DNA of 64,000 bases from Terriglobales bacterium. GTDB taxonomy: Bacteria; Acidobacteriota; Terriglobia; Bryobacterales; Bryobacteraceae. The DNA is taken from positions 248,001-312,000 of the forward strand of contig JAIXQP010000007.1 of NCBI GenBank assembly GCA_027485675.1, written 5' to 3'. The position numbers and the translations under genes were made by a program. This document shows, in pieces, positions 41,337 to 50,129 of this stretch. Position 1 is the stretch's first letter. Each line of letters opens with the position of its first letter. The notes under the pieces are model-generated. The model was not told where the DNA came from and did no database searches. It worked only from the letters and a program-made list of their open reading frames with translations.

Positions 41337-42359
41337 ATGACGGTTGCGCTTTTCGTGATTCTTCTGAATTGGACGATTCATCAGTACCTGCCGGTGCTGC
41401 GCCGGGATGCCTTCTTCGGGGTGAGGGTGGGGGCTGGATTCCGGGATACCCACGAAGGCCAGCGGCTGCTGCAGCAGTACCGCTTGCTTAACCTAGCACT
41501 GGCGCTCGCGTCCGGTGCGGTATTGCGATACGCCTGGGAGCGAGGCGAGGGTTGGGTGGGTTGGGGCATGACGGTGACGGCACTGGTCCATAGTGCGGTG
41601 ATGTTTGCCATGCAGTGGTGGGGGCGGATGCGCGTTCTGCCGTTCGCGAGCGGCGGAGGGGAACGGGACGTTTCTTTCGTGCCAGATTCGAGTGGGGACG
41701 GGGGCGTGGTTTCGGGCTGGACTTGGGCGCTGGTGGCATTGCCGCTGTTGATTTTGTTGGGGGCGGGGGCGGTGTTGCAGATGCAGTGGACGGAGATCCC
41801 GGTGCGATTCGCCGTGCATTGGGGCCTGAACGGCGAAGCAGACCGGTTTGCGGAGAAGAGCTTTCGCTCCGTGTATGGGACGCTGATCCTGGGCTTTTCG
41901 ACGCTGCTGATGTCCTACGCGCCGATGCTGGCGGCGATTTTCGGGACGCGGCGAGGCGGCGGGGAGCTTGCCGTGCTGCGGAGTTTCATCTATTCGATGA
42001 TGGGGATCCAATGCGGAGTGGCGCTGCTGCTTGCCGTGATCGGGTTGCAGCCGCTGCTTAGCTCGCCGGAGAATCCGCCGCTGCCTTTGCCGCTTTTGCT
42101 GGGTTTGCCGATCCTGGTGGTGGGCATGGCGACGATGGCGATGTGGCGGAGCGGGAACCGGGAGGAGTTGAGCGATCCGACGCCGGAGGAGTGCTGGTAT
42201 GCGGGCAGGTATTACTGCAATCCCGACGATGCGGCGTTGATGGTCCGCAATCGGCTGGGGGTGGGATATTCGCCGAACTTTGGGAATCGGACGGTGCAGA
42301 TCGCGCTTCCGCTTCTGCTTGGGCAGTTTGGGCTCACGATGTACTGGTTTTCGCGTTGA
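41337..42359 (+). CDS. DUF1648/DUF5808 membrane protein
   Basis: A 340-residue membrane protein. After an N-terminal helical region, residues about 130-170 form the DUF1648 motif (TEIPVRFAVHWGLNGEADRF, the H-W-x-x-x-G-x-x-D pattern shared with SdpI-like proteins). Near residue 290 is the DUF5808-type AGRYYCNPDDAALMV and RLGVGYSPNFGN. Such proteins are often controlled by YtrA-type regulators, as here (same operon). AAGAGGGAG precedes the ATG. The role is unknown; SdpI relatives confer toxin immunity. Confidence 0.82.
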   Translation: MTVALFVILLNWTIHQYLPVLRRDAFFGVRVGAGFRDTHEGQRLLQQYRLLNLALALASGAVLRYAWERGEGWVGWGMTVTALVHSAVMFAMQWWGRMRVLPFASGGGERDVSFVPDSSGDGGVVSGWTWALVALPLLILLGAGAVLQMQWTEIPVRFAVHWGLNGEADRFAEKSFRSVYGTLILGFSTLLMSYAPMLAAIFGTRRGGGELAVLRSFIYSMMGIQCGVALLLAVIGLQPLLSSPENPPLPLPLLLGLPILVVGMATMAMWRSGNREELSDPTPEECWYAGRYYCNPDDAALMVRNRLGVGYSPNFGNRTVQIALPLLLGQFGLTMYWFSR

Positions 42360-42440
42360 GGGGGCGGGAGAGTGCAGCGCCGGGCAAACAGATGCATCCT
42401 GGCTGACTATGAAACATCCAGCTAGGCTGGCTTCGAAATT

Positions 42441-42746
42441 CTATGGAAATTGGTCCTGCGACAGTTGGCCGATTGGTTCAAAGCTGATCTGCAAGCGGGT
42501 GCCCGTGGCCATTGCTAGTCTTTCTAGGGTTTGTGTAGAGGGACGTGTTCTTCCACTTTCGAGCCTCGCGATGACGGACTGGGTGGTCTCCATCCGAACG
42601 GCTAGCTGCTCCTGTGTGAGCCCAGCATTGACGCGGGCCTGGATGATCGCGCGGGCCAGGGCGTACTCGCCAGCTAGAGCCTCGCGAGCCTGGCGGTACT
42701 CCTCATTCTGCATCCATTTGCTATGGAGATCCTTCACCTTCGTCAT
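42441..42746 (-). CDS. higA: HigA-type antitoxin, XRE helix-turn-helix
   Basis: A 101-residue protein with a helix-turn-helix: GLTQEQLAVRMETTQSVIAR followed by LESGRTRPSTQTLERLA. It follows its toxin on the minus strand with a 4-nt overlap, the reversed order of higBA. It should repress the operon. Confidence 0.88.
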   Translation of the reverse strand: MTKVKDLHSKWMQNEEYRQAREALAGEYALARAIIQARVNAGLTQEQLAVRMETTQSVIARLESGRTRPSTQTLERLAMATGTRLQISFEPIGQLSQDQFP

Positions 42747-43069
42747 TGCTTCAACTCCTTGGCCCGGCTCAATGCCAGCTTGATTTCCCGATCTGGCGTA
42801 GCCTCCGTCTTCTTGATGAATACCCGAACGACAACCACTCGGCGGCCGATTGCGGTTACATAAAGCGCTCGCGAGAATCCATCCCGGCCCTTCAGCCGCA
42901 TCTCCCAGAGCGGTCCCCGCACGTGCTTGATATGGGGCTCGCGGACTCTCTCTAACCCGAAGTCTTCTATCAACTCTGTAATGTAGACGAAACGCGCCAG
43001 CATATCCGCGGGAAGGCTGGCCAATTCCGCGTCGACCACGTCATTGAGAGTCTCTACCGTCCACTTCAT
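42743..43069 (-). CDS. higB: HigB/RelE-family toxin (phage Gp49-like)
   Basis: A 108-residue RelE-fold toxin: LADMLARFVYITELIEDFG-like helices at the front, and IKHVRGPLWEMRLKG followed by RALYVTAIGRRVVVVRVFIKK, the Gp49/HigB pattern. It probably cleaves mRNA on the ribosome. No damage is seen. Confidence 0.85.
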   Translation of the reverse strand: MKWTVETLNDVVDAELASLPADMLARFVYITELIEDFGLERVREPHIKHVRGPLWEMRLKGRDGFSRALYVTAIGRRVVVVRVFIKKTEATPDREIKLALSRAKELKQ

Positions 43070-43084
43070 ACCGGGCCTTTTCAG

Positions 43085-43101
43085 TATAGCGTTTTTGCTA
43101 T
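43085..43101 (-). promoter_or_regulatory. candidate higBA operator
   Basis: ATAGC (43086-43090) and GCTAT (43097-43101) are short inverted arms 16-30 nt upstream of the higB start. A CTATACT-like -10 overlaps. The position fits XRE autorepression. Confidence 0.4.
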
Positions 43102-43137
43102 GAAGGGGTTCTCGCCCGCAGCGGGCGGGACACTTCG

Positions 43138-44490
43138 CTAGATGCTGAGGCGGTCGAGTTTGCCTTGGCTGTCTCCGAAGCGCTCGGGCTCCACTCCCAT
43201 GCGGTCCAACATCGCTACGAACAAATCGGCCATGGGGGTTCCCTTCGCGTAGCGGATGTGGCGGCCTCCTTTGAGCTTTCCGTTCGCTCCTCCGGCTAGG
43301 ATGAGCGGGAGGTCGGCGTGGTCGTGGAGGTTTCCGTCCGAGATTCCGCTGCCGTAGGCAATCATCGCGTGGTCGAGGAGGGTTCCATCCGTTTCCTTGA
43401 TGCTCTTCAGCTTGTTCAGTACGTAGACCAGGGACTGCATGTGGTAACAGTTGATCCGGGTGATCTTCTCGATCTTGTCGCGGTCCCCGGTGTGGTGCGT
43501 CAGGCCGTGGTGGCCCTCCGGGATGCCGATCTCCGCTCCGTACGCCCGCGGGCTCTGCTCGATGCTGAAGAGGAGGGTCGCAATTCTGGTTTGATCCGTT
43601 TGGAAAGCCAACACCATCAGGTCCAACATCAAGCGGGCGTGCTCTCCGAAATCGCTCGGGACGCTCGTCGCTGGCGGGCTTAACGTCACCGCTGCCTTGG
43701 GCTCGCGGCTCGCTTTTTCGGTGGTCTGGATTCTTGTTTCAATTTCGCGGACCGCGGTGAGATACTCGTCGATCTTGTGTTTATCCGAGCCTCCTAGGGC
43801 GTTGCGGAGTTGGCGGGCTTCGTCCAGCACTCCATCGAGAATGCTCTTCTCATACAGCTCCTGGCGGCGGCGCTCGGCGGGATCCTTGCCCAGGTCTAAG
43901 CTGCCGAAGAGGCGCTCGAAAACCGCCCTCGGGCGCACCTCCGGGGGGAGGGGCGTCGTGGGGGTCTTCCACGACAGGGTGTTGCTGTAGGTGCAACTGT
44001 ACCCGTTGTCACAGTTGCCTCCCTGGACCCCTTCCTCACAGCCGAGTTCGAGCGAACGGAAACGGGTGACGCCGTCCATCTTCTGGGCGGCTACCTGATC
44101 GACGGAGGTGCCGGCGAGGACGTCCTTGCCCGCGCTCTTCTTGGGGTGGGTGGAGGTCAGGTAGGCCGCGCTGGCTCGGCCGTGGTCCCCGGGGCCGTCG
44201 CCGAGGGCGCGGCCTCCGTTGCAGTCCAGGCCGGAGAGGATGAGGAGCTCCTTGTGGAAGGGGGCGATGGCTTGGGTGATGCGGGGCAGGAGGGAGGGCA
44301 GGAGGGCCCATTCGCCCGGGCCTTGGCCGGTGCGGGGCGTCCATTCGTCCATTACGATGCCATTGGGCACATAGAGGAACGCCATGCGGGTGGGCGCGGC
44401 GGGGGGCATCGCTTCGAGCAGGGGGAGGGCGAGGGCGGCGCCGGCGCTGCGCAAGAGGGAGCGGCGGGATAGGGGTTTAACGCGTGGCAT
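43138..44490 (-). CDS. DUF1552 domain protein
   Basis: A 450-residue secreted protein. The N-terminus SRRSLLRSAGAALALPLLEA is a Tat leader. MAFLYVPNGIVMDEWTP and LDCNGGRALGDGPGDHGRA, then LELGCEEG are DUF1552 features, with DHADLPLILAGGANG near the end. These proteins accompany DUF1592-type cytochromes, as here (14-nt overlap). The start at 44490 gives the leader at the N-terminus. The function is unknown. Confidence 0.88.
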   Translation of the reverse strand: MPRVKPLSRRSLLRSAGAALALPLLEAMPPAAPTRMAFLYVPNGIVMDEWTPRTGQGPGEWALLPSLLPRITQAIAPFHKELLILSGLDCNGGRALGDGPGDHGRASAAYLTSTHPKKSAGKDVLAGTSVDQVAAQKMDGVTRFRSLELGCEEGVQGGNCDNGYSCTYSNTLSWKTPTTPLPPEVRPRAVFERLFGSLDLGKDPAERRRQELYEKSILDGVLDEARQLRNALGGSDKHKIDEYLTAVREIETRIQTTEKASREPKAAVTLSPPATSVPSDFGEHARLMLDLMVLAFQTDQTRIATLLFSIEQSPRAYGAEIGIPEGHHGLTHHTGDRDKIEKITRINCYHMQSLVYVLNKLKSIKETDGTLLDHAMIAYGSGISDGNLHDHADLPLILAGGANGKLKGGRHIRYAKGTPMADLFVAMLDRMGVEPERFGDSQGKLDRLSI

Positions 44491-46795
44491 GGAGCGGGGC
44501 TTCCTTTCTTCTCTTCTGAAATGGTTCGCTTTCGACAATCGCCAGGACCAGCGCCGAAAGCTTGTTGCCGTTGGCGGTGAGTTTTTGTTGGAGCTGGTCG
44601 ACCGTGGGTTGGTCCGAACGCTCGACGCCGCGGCCGAGGGCGAACGTCAGAAGCTGTTCGCTGAAGTGGCGGGTGAATTGGGCGGACTGGCGGAGGAGGA
44701 TCTGTTTGAGCTCGGCGGCTCCGGCGAAGCTTTGGCCGCCGGGGAGGGTGCCCGAGCTGTCGACGGGGAACTTGCCGTCGTGCGTGCGGTAGCCGCCGGC
44801 GGCGTCGAAGTTTTCGAGGCCAAAGCCGATGGGGTCCATGGAGACGTGGCAGGCGGCGCAGGCGGGGTTGGCGCGGTGCTGCTCGAGGCGGGTGCGGACG
44901 GAGGCTTCGTTGCTACCGTGCTTCTCTTCGAGGGCGGGGACGTCCGGGGGCGGGGGTGGGGGGGCAGATCCCAAGAGAGTCTGGAGGACCCACTTGCCGC
45001 GGATGACGGGGGAGGTGCGGGTGGCGTAGGAGGTGAGGGCGAGGACGGCGGCTTGGGTGATGACGCCGCCGCGGGCGCCGGGCGGGAGGGCGACGCGCTG
45101 GAAGGCGAAGCCGTTGACGTTGGGGATGCCGTAGTAACGGGCCAGGGGGCCGTTCAGATAACTGAAGTCGGCGTCGAGGAAGGCGAGGAGGCTGCGGTCT
45201 TGCCGGAAGATTTCGGAGGTGAAGAGGAGGGTTTCCTGGCGCATGTAGCCGAGGAGTTCGTCATCGACGTGGGGGAAGGCGGCGGCGTCGGGCTTCTTGC
45301 GGTCGAGGGCGCGGAGGTCCAGCCATTGGGTGGCGAAGCTGTCGACGAGGTAGGCGGCTTTGGGGTCCTTAAGCATTCGCTGAACCTGGGCGGCGCGGAC
45401 GGCGGGTTTTCCGAGTTCGTCGGTTTCGGCTAACTGGAGAAGCTCGTCGTCGGGCATGCTGCCCCAGAGGAAGTAGGAGAGGCGGGTGGCGAGTTCGAAG
45501 GGGTTGAGCTGGTAGGTGGCGGGGGCTTGGGGTGGATCGGTCTCGATGCGGAAGAGGAAGGCGGGGGAGACGAGGAGGGACTGGAGGGCGACGCGGATGC
45601 CTTCTGGGAATGGATCGCCTTGCTTTTGGACCAGGACGACGAGGTTTAGGAGCTTTCGGATTTCGGGGGCGGTGGGCGGGCGGCGGAAGGCTCGGCGGGC
45701 TAGCGGGGTGAGGATTTGTTTGGCGCAGGATTCGGTGGGTTCCTGGCAGGTGAAGAAGGGGGCGGGCTTGCGGGGCGCGGGGTTGTAGGGGCCGAGGATT
45801 TCGAGGAACTCGGCGCCGAGGCGGCGGCGGCCGTCGGGGTTGAGGTTGGCGCGGGGGTTATCGAGATTGGCGTGGTCCGGGACGGAGACGTGGATGTGGT
45901 GGTCGCCGGCGGTGAGGCGGACCTTGACGGTGGTGGGGCCGCGGGTGTAGTCGAAGGCTTCTTCGCCGACGACGGAGTCTTTGTGGACGAGTTGGCCATC
46001 GACTTCGATGTGGAAGTCGACGGGCGGGGCGGCGCGGCGGGAGGCTTCGAGTTGGGCGGCGAGGGCGGCTCCGGTGAGGGGCGTGGGGCCGCCGACGCCG
46101 GGGGCGCGGCCGCGGCGGTTCAACATGCGGAGCTGGAGGACGTAGTCGGCTTCGACGGGGGCGTGGTAGGTGGTGGCGAGGGTGCCGCGGAAGGAGAAGG
46201 GGAGGACGCTGCCGGAGACGTGACCGTCGTCCTGGACGGTCTTGATCATGAACTTGGCGATGAGTCCGGGCTTGGGTTCGACGGGTTCGCCGTAGACGGC
46301 GATTTTGGAGACGGTGCGGGCGGCGGCCATGTACTTCTCCATGAGGAGGGGGGAGAGGGTGAGGACGTCGCCGATGTTGTCGTAGCCGTAGCCTTGGTTA
46401 TCAGTCGGGAACACGTCGGCGGGGCGGGTGGTGACGCCGAGGAGGTCGCGGATGGTGTTGTTGTATTCGAGGCGGTTGAGACGGCGGGCGGTGACGCGGC
46501 CGGGTCCGGAGGGGAGGGGGTGGGCGGTGTCAATCCACGAGGTGAGGGTGGCGCGGTCGGTGTCGGGGAGGCCGGGGAGGGGCGGCGGGGGCATGGTGCG
46601 GGCTTGGATGCGGTCGCGGACTTTGTGCCAGGTGGCGGGGGGGAGGTTGGCGGCGGTGAGGTTGAGGCCGGCGAGTTGGGTTTTATCGTTGTGGCACTGG
46701 GCGCACTTTTGGGAGAGGAGGGCGGAGACGGGGGCGGGTTGGGGGTGGGCGGCGAGGGCGCCGGCGAGGACGAGGAGGGCGAGGCGGAGAGACAC
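44477..46795 (-). CDS. DUF1587/1595/1592/1588/1585 secreted cytochrome
   Basis: A 772-residue protein. Signal peptide, then the haem site KCAQCHND near residue 32. DUF1587 (RRLNRLEYNNTIRDLLGV), DUF1595 (LARRAFRRPPT), DUF1592 (ELATRLSYFLWGSMPD), DUF1588 (RTSPVIRGKWVLQTLLG) and DUF1585 (HVSMDPIGFGLENFD) follow in order. This is the acidobacterial/planctomycete set and the partner of DUF1552. A role in polymer degradation or electron transfer is unproven. It is convergent with nothing and overlaps the DUF1552 gene by 14 nt. Confidence 0.9.
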   Translation of the reverse strand: MSLRLALLVLAGALAAHPQPAPVSALLSQKCAQCHNDKTQLAGLNLTAANLPPATWHKVRDRIQARTMPPPPLPGLPDTDRATLTSWIDTAHPLPSGPGRVTARRLNRLEYNNTIRDLLGVTTRPADVFPTDNQGYGYDNIGDVLTLSPLLMEKYMAAARTVSKIAVYGEPVEPKPGLIAKFMIKTVQDDGHVSGSVLPFSFRGTLATTYHAPVEADYVLQLRMLNRRGRAPGVGGPTPLTGAALAAQLEASRRAAPPVDFHIEVDGQLVHKDSVVGEEAFDYTRGPTTVKVRLTAGDHHIHVSVPDHANLDNPRANLNPDGRRRLGAEFLEILGPYNPAPRKPAPFFTCQEPTESCAKQILTPLARRAFRRPPTAPEIRKLLNLVVLVQKQGDPFPEGIRVALQSLLVSPAFLFRIETDPPQAPATYQLNPFELATRLSYFLWGSMPDDELLQLAETDELGKPAVRAAQVQRMLKDPKAAYLVDSFATQWLDLRALDRKKPDAAAFPHVDDELLGYMRQETLLFTSEIFRQDRSLLAFLDADFSYLNGPLARYYGIPNVNGFAFQRVALPPGARGGVITQAAVLALTSYATRTSPVIRGKWVLQTLLGSAPPPPPPDVPALEEKHGSNEASVRTRLEQHRANPACAACHVSMDPIGFGLENFDAAGGYRTHDGKFPVDSSGTLPGGQSFAGAAELKQILLRQSAQFTRHFSEQLLTFALGRGVERSDQPTVDQLQQKLTANGNKLSALVLAIVESEPFQKRRKEAPLHATR

Positions 46796-46828
46796 CGCCT
46801 CTATTAGATCTCAGTTTGGGAGGTGGGG

Positions 46829-49342
46829 CTATAGGTTCCTCAAGAGGTGTTGGCATTGGAGGACTTTTTCGGCGAGGTCGAGGGGGGTGTAGTAGTAGTG
46901 ATTGGAGGCTTCGTAGCCGATGACGGGGAATTGGCGGGCGATGGGGTACTGGGCGCGGGCGAGGGCGAGTTCGCTTTCGAGGAGCTGGCGGATGCGGGGG
47001 CGATGGGCGGGGTTGGCGGCGTCGCGGAGGCGGTAGTATTCGACCTGGTTGGCGACGCTTTGGAAGTGGTGGTAGCAGGTCTGGGCAATGGCCAAGTCCT
47101 GAGCGGCGTTGGGGCGCTTGGCGCGGGGGGCCTGGGCGAGCGCTTCGGCGAGGCGGGCGAGTCCGGGCTTCCAGGCTTGGGCGAGTTTGGTGAGCTGCTG
47201 TTCGACGACCTCGGGCGGGTAGCGGCCGCACCAGGCTTTGTAAGCATCGTGGGGGAAGAGGATCATGCCGGGCTTGAGGCCGGTGGGTTGGGGGCGGAGG
47301 AGATGGGCGGGGCCGTGCTGGAGGGGGAGGATATAGATCGACACGCCGTAGGGGAATTCGAGGAACGCGTCCGAGAAGATCTGCCAGGCGGCGACGGCGG
47401 CCTGGTGGCCGGCGCCGTAGCGTTGGCGGGCGACTTGGGTGAGGATTTCGGCGTCGGAGGGGACGGGGTCCGCGTAGTAGGCCTTGGCGGCGTGGAGGTT
47501 GGGGGAGGGGTAGCCGCCGCAGGTCCAGGCGGCCATGAGGCCGGAGACACCGGACTGGCGGAGGTTGCGGCAGTGCTGGAGGATGAGTTGGGGGACGGGG
47601 ATATAGGGGACGGCGGAGAGCTCCCAGGTGTTGTTGAACTGGACTTTGGCGAGATTGGTGAGGCCGGCTTTCTTGGCGGCGGCCCAGTTGCGGGTGGCGC
47701 GGGGGCCGGGGCCGACGACGGAGATGGAGTATTCGCCGACGGCGGAGCGGACGCCGCCGCGTTCGACGGGGACGCTCCATTCGCTGATGGAGACGATGCG
47801 GGTATCGGGAGGGAGCTGGGAGACGAGGGGGGCGACCATTTCGTCGGGCCAGCCCCAGTCGTAGTGGATGATTTCGGCGGTGGGGGAGGATTGGCGGATG
47901 CCCTCGTGCATGGCGCGGAAGAGTTCGGCGAGGACATCGGCGGCGGGGCGGGAGTTGCAGCGGGGACAATCGCCGGCGTTGGGGGGCGGGACTCCCCAGG
48001 CGCCTCCGTGGGAGAAGCAGTTGGTGTGGTTCTCGGACATGGAGATGGTGAAGACGCCGCCGAGTTGGGGGGCGGCGCGGAAGACGTGGGCGAGGGAGTC
48101 GCGGATCCACTGGCGCACGGCGGGTTGGGAGGTGCAGAGGGCGTAGAGGTTTTGGAAGCGGGAGCCGCGGAGGGTGGGGTGTTTCGAGAAGAAGGCGGCG
48201 GGGAGGGCGCGGGGTTCGTTGAGATAGAGATAGACGCGGACGCCGTAGGCGGCGGCGCGTTCGGTGAGGGCTTTGAGGTTTTGGAGGCGGGTGGCGGAGT
48301 CTTGGCCGAATTCGGGGAAGAGGGGGGAGGGGGCGAGGGTATTGAGGACGCCTTGGAGCCAGACGCCGTTGATGCCGGCGCGGGCGAGTTTTTCGAGGTA
48401 GGCGTCGGGGAAGGGGTCGGCTTCGGGTTCCATGAGGGGGTCGCCGTAGAGGGCGAAGTAGGAGTAGAGGAAGCGGGGGGACCAGACGGTGCGGGATTGG
48501 GTGACGCCGGGGGGAAGGGCGGGGGATTCGAGGGCCTCCATGCGGTCCTGGAGGGTGTAGAGGGCTTGGATGAGTTCGGCGAGGTGGACGGCTTCGACGT
48601 GGATGGAGTGGGGGGCGGTGATGGTGGTGCGGGAGCCGGGGAGGGCGGGGTTGAGCGAGAGGGTGAGCTGGCCGGGGGCGCCGCCGAAGGATTCGCGGAG
48701 GAAGCGGAGGAAGCGCTGGCCGGCGGCTTGGAGCTGGGGATTCCCGGTTGGCGTGAGAGTGAAGCCGGGGCCGGGGTGGCGGGGGGTGAGGGGGGGATTG
48801 GCGGGGTTGGAGAGGTCGGCGACGAAGCTGCAGAGGGGGCGGCCGGGGCGATGGAGGAGGGGGCCGAAGGCGCGTTGGAGGGTTTGGCGGAGGGTGGCGG
48901 CGGCTTGGGTTTCGGCGGGGGTGAGGGGGGCGTAGCGGACGGGTTCGCAGGCGGGTTGGGGGCCGAGTTTGTGGTCGAGGAAATCGTCTTCTTTGAGGGT
49001 GAAGGCGAGGCGTTCTGGAGTCCAGCCGAGGAGTTGGGTGAGTTGGGCGGTGGGGAGGAGGTGCCAGTTTTGGCGGATGACGGTGACGTAGATGCGGCGG
49101 AGCTGATCGTCGGTGAGGGTGAGTTTGGGAGGGAGGCCGAGGGTGCGGGCGAGGGCGAGGAGGTTGGCGGGGGAGGTTTTGAGGACGGCGGCGAGGCGGG
49201 GGAGATTGGCGAGTTCCCAGTTGCGCCAGAGGAACTGGCAGGCGCGGTTGGGGAAGTGGGGTTCGAGGAGGGGGGAGAGGGGGGCCTGGGCGAGGAGGGG
49301 GGCGGCGGAGGCGAGGGCGAGGAAGTCGCGGCGGGGGAGCAT
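46829..49342 (-). CDS. secreted GH20-like TIM-barrel protein
   Basis: An 837-residue protein with Tat-type leader (LPRRDFLALASAAPLLAQ). The middle (residues 250-620) resembles glycoside hydrolase 20-type barrels: GINGVWLQGVLNT, YGVRVYLYLNEPRALP, GVFTISMSENHTNC, AEIIHYDWGWPDEM. The residues DWGW and SENHT are candidates for the active site, but the DE pair of GH20 is not clear, so activity is open. The start at 49342 gives the leader at the N-terminus. An antisense frame of nearly the same length is a GC artefact. Confidence 0.7.
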   Translation of the reverse strand: MLPRRDFLALASAAPLLAQAPLSPLLEPHFPNRACQFLWRNWELANLPRLAAVLKTSPANLLALARTLGLPPKLTLTDDQLRRIYVTVIRQNWHLLPTAQLTQLLGWTPERLAFTLKEDDFLDHKLGPQPACEPVRYAPLTPAETQAAATLRQTLQRAFGPLLHRPGRPLCSFVADLSNPANPPLTPRHPGPGFTLTPTGNPQLQAAGQRFLRFLRESFGGAPGQLTLSLNPALPGSRTTITAPHSIHVEAVHLAELIQALYTLQDRMEALESPALPPGVTQSRTVWSPRFLYSYFALYGDPLMEPEADPFPDAYLEKLARAGINGVWLQGVLNTLAPSPLFPEFGQDSATRLQNLKALTERAAAYGVRVYLYLNEPRALPAAFFSKHPTLRGSRFQNLYALCTSQPAVRQWIRDSLAHVFRAAPQLGGVFTISMSENHTNCFSHGGAWGVPPPNAGDCPRCNSRPAADVLAELFRAMHEGIRQSSPTAEIIHYDWGWPDEMVAPLVSQLPPDTRIVSISEWSVPVERGGVRSAVGEYSISVVGPGPRATRNWAAAKKAGLTNLAKVQFNNTWELSAVPYIPVPQLILQHCRNLRQSGVSGLMAAWTCGGYPSPNLHAAKAYYADPVPSDAEILTQVARQRYGAGHQAAVAAWQIFSDAFLEFPYGVSIYILPLQHGPAHLLRPQPTGLKPGMILFPHDAYKAWCGRYPPEVVEQQLTKLAQAWKPGLARLAEALAQAPRAKRPNAAQDLAIAQTCYHHFQSVANQVEYYRLRDAANPAHRPRIRQLLESELALARAQYPIARQFPVIGYEASNHYYYTPLDLAEKVLQCQHLLRNL

Positions 49343-49391
49343 GGGGATATGGTAACGGAGCCGGGCGGCGGGCCGATTGCTATGCTGGGGC

Positions 49392-50093
49392 ATGTCTGAT
49401 CGGCGCGATTTTTTACTGGGATTGTCGGCTTTGACGGCTTCGGCGGAGGGGGCGACGGAGAGTTTGTATATTCCGGAGCGGCATGTGGAGCGCGACCGGG
49501 AGTTACTGCATGCTTACGTGGAGGAGTACTCGTTCGCGATGGTGATTAGTGCGAACGGGGGCATTCGGGTGACAAATGTGCCGACGCTGGTGGAGCGGGC
49601 GGGGGACGGCTGGGGGAAGGTGTGGTGGCACCTGGCGAAGAGTAATCCGCAGAACGGGGCGTTGACAGGGGAGGCGGAGGCCGTGGTGGTGTTTCACGGG
49701 CCGCACGGGTACATCTCGCCGAGCTGGTACGCGGCAAGGCCGACGGTGCCGACGTGGAATTTTGCCGTGGTGCATTTGCACGGGAAGCCGCGGCGGGTGG
49801 ACGACGATGCGGCGTTTGCGCGGAGTTTGGATCTGTTAGTGGCGAGTAACGAGAAGAAGTATGGCGGGGCGAAGAAGTGGGAGTTGGGCGCGATGCATCC
49901 GGAGTATTTGAAGGGGATGCGGCAGCAGATTGTGGCTTACGAAATGACGATTGAGAAAGTGGAAGCGAAGTTTAAGTTAGGGCAGGAGCGGACGGCGGCG
50001 GACCGGGCGGGAGTCTTGCAGGGCTTGGAGCGGCCGCAGGGGCGGAGCTTGTACGAACTGACGCGGGATTACTACGCACGGCTGCAGGGGTAG
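49392..50093 (+). CDS. PaiB-like FMN-binding protein
   Basis: A 233-residue protein: SLYIPERHVERDRELLHAYV, LAKSNPQNGALTGEAEAVVV, FHGPHGYISPSWYA and VPTWNFAVVHLHG. These are the PaiB/FMN-binding split-barrel signature. Members are called negative transcriptional regulators but are flavoproteins of unclear role. An unusual N-terminal DRRDFLLGLSALTASAEG looks like a leader, which is not common for PaiB. It is divergent from the GH20-like gene with a 49-nt gap. Confidence 0.82.
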   Translation: MSDRRDFLLGLSALTASAEGATESLYIPERHVERDRELLHAYVEEYSFAMVISANGGIRVTNVPTLVERAGDGWGKVWWHLAKSNPQNGALTGEAEAVVVFHGPHGYISPSWYAARPTVPTWNFAVVHLHGKPRRVDDDAAFARSLDLLVASNEKKYGGAKKWELGAMHPEYLKGMRQQIVAYEMTIEKVEAKFKLGQERTAADRAGVLQGLERPQGRSLYELTRDYYARLQG

Positions 50094-50129
50094 GCGGTGG
50101 CCTAACCCCGCAGACCGGCGGCGCGGCGA

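Noticed and set aside
46847-49399. 850-residue open frame antisense to the GH20-like gene
   Set aside because: Extremely Gly/Glu-rich with no motif; it mirrors the third-position GC bias of the real gene, which has a Tat leader and barrel motifs.
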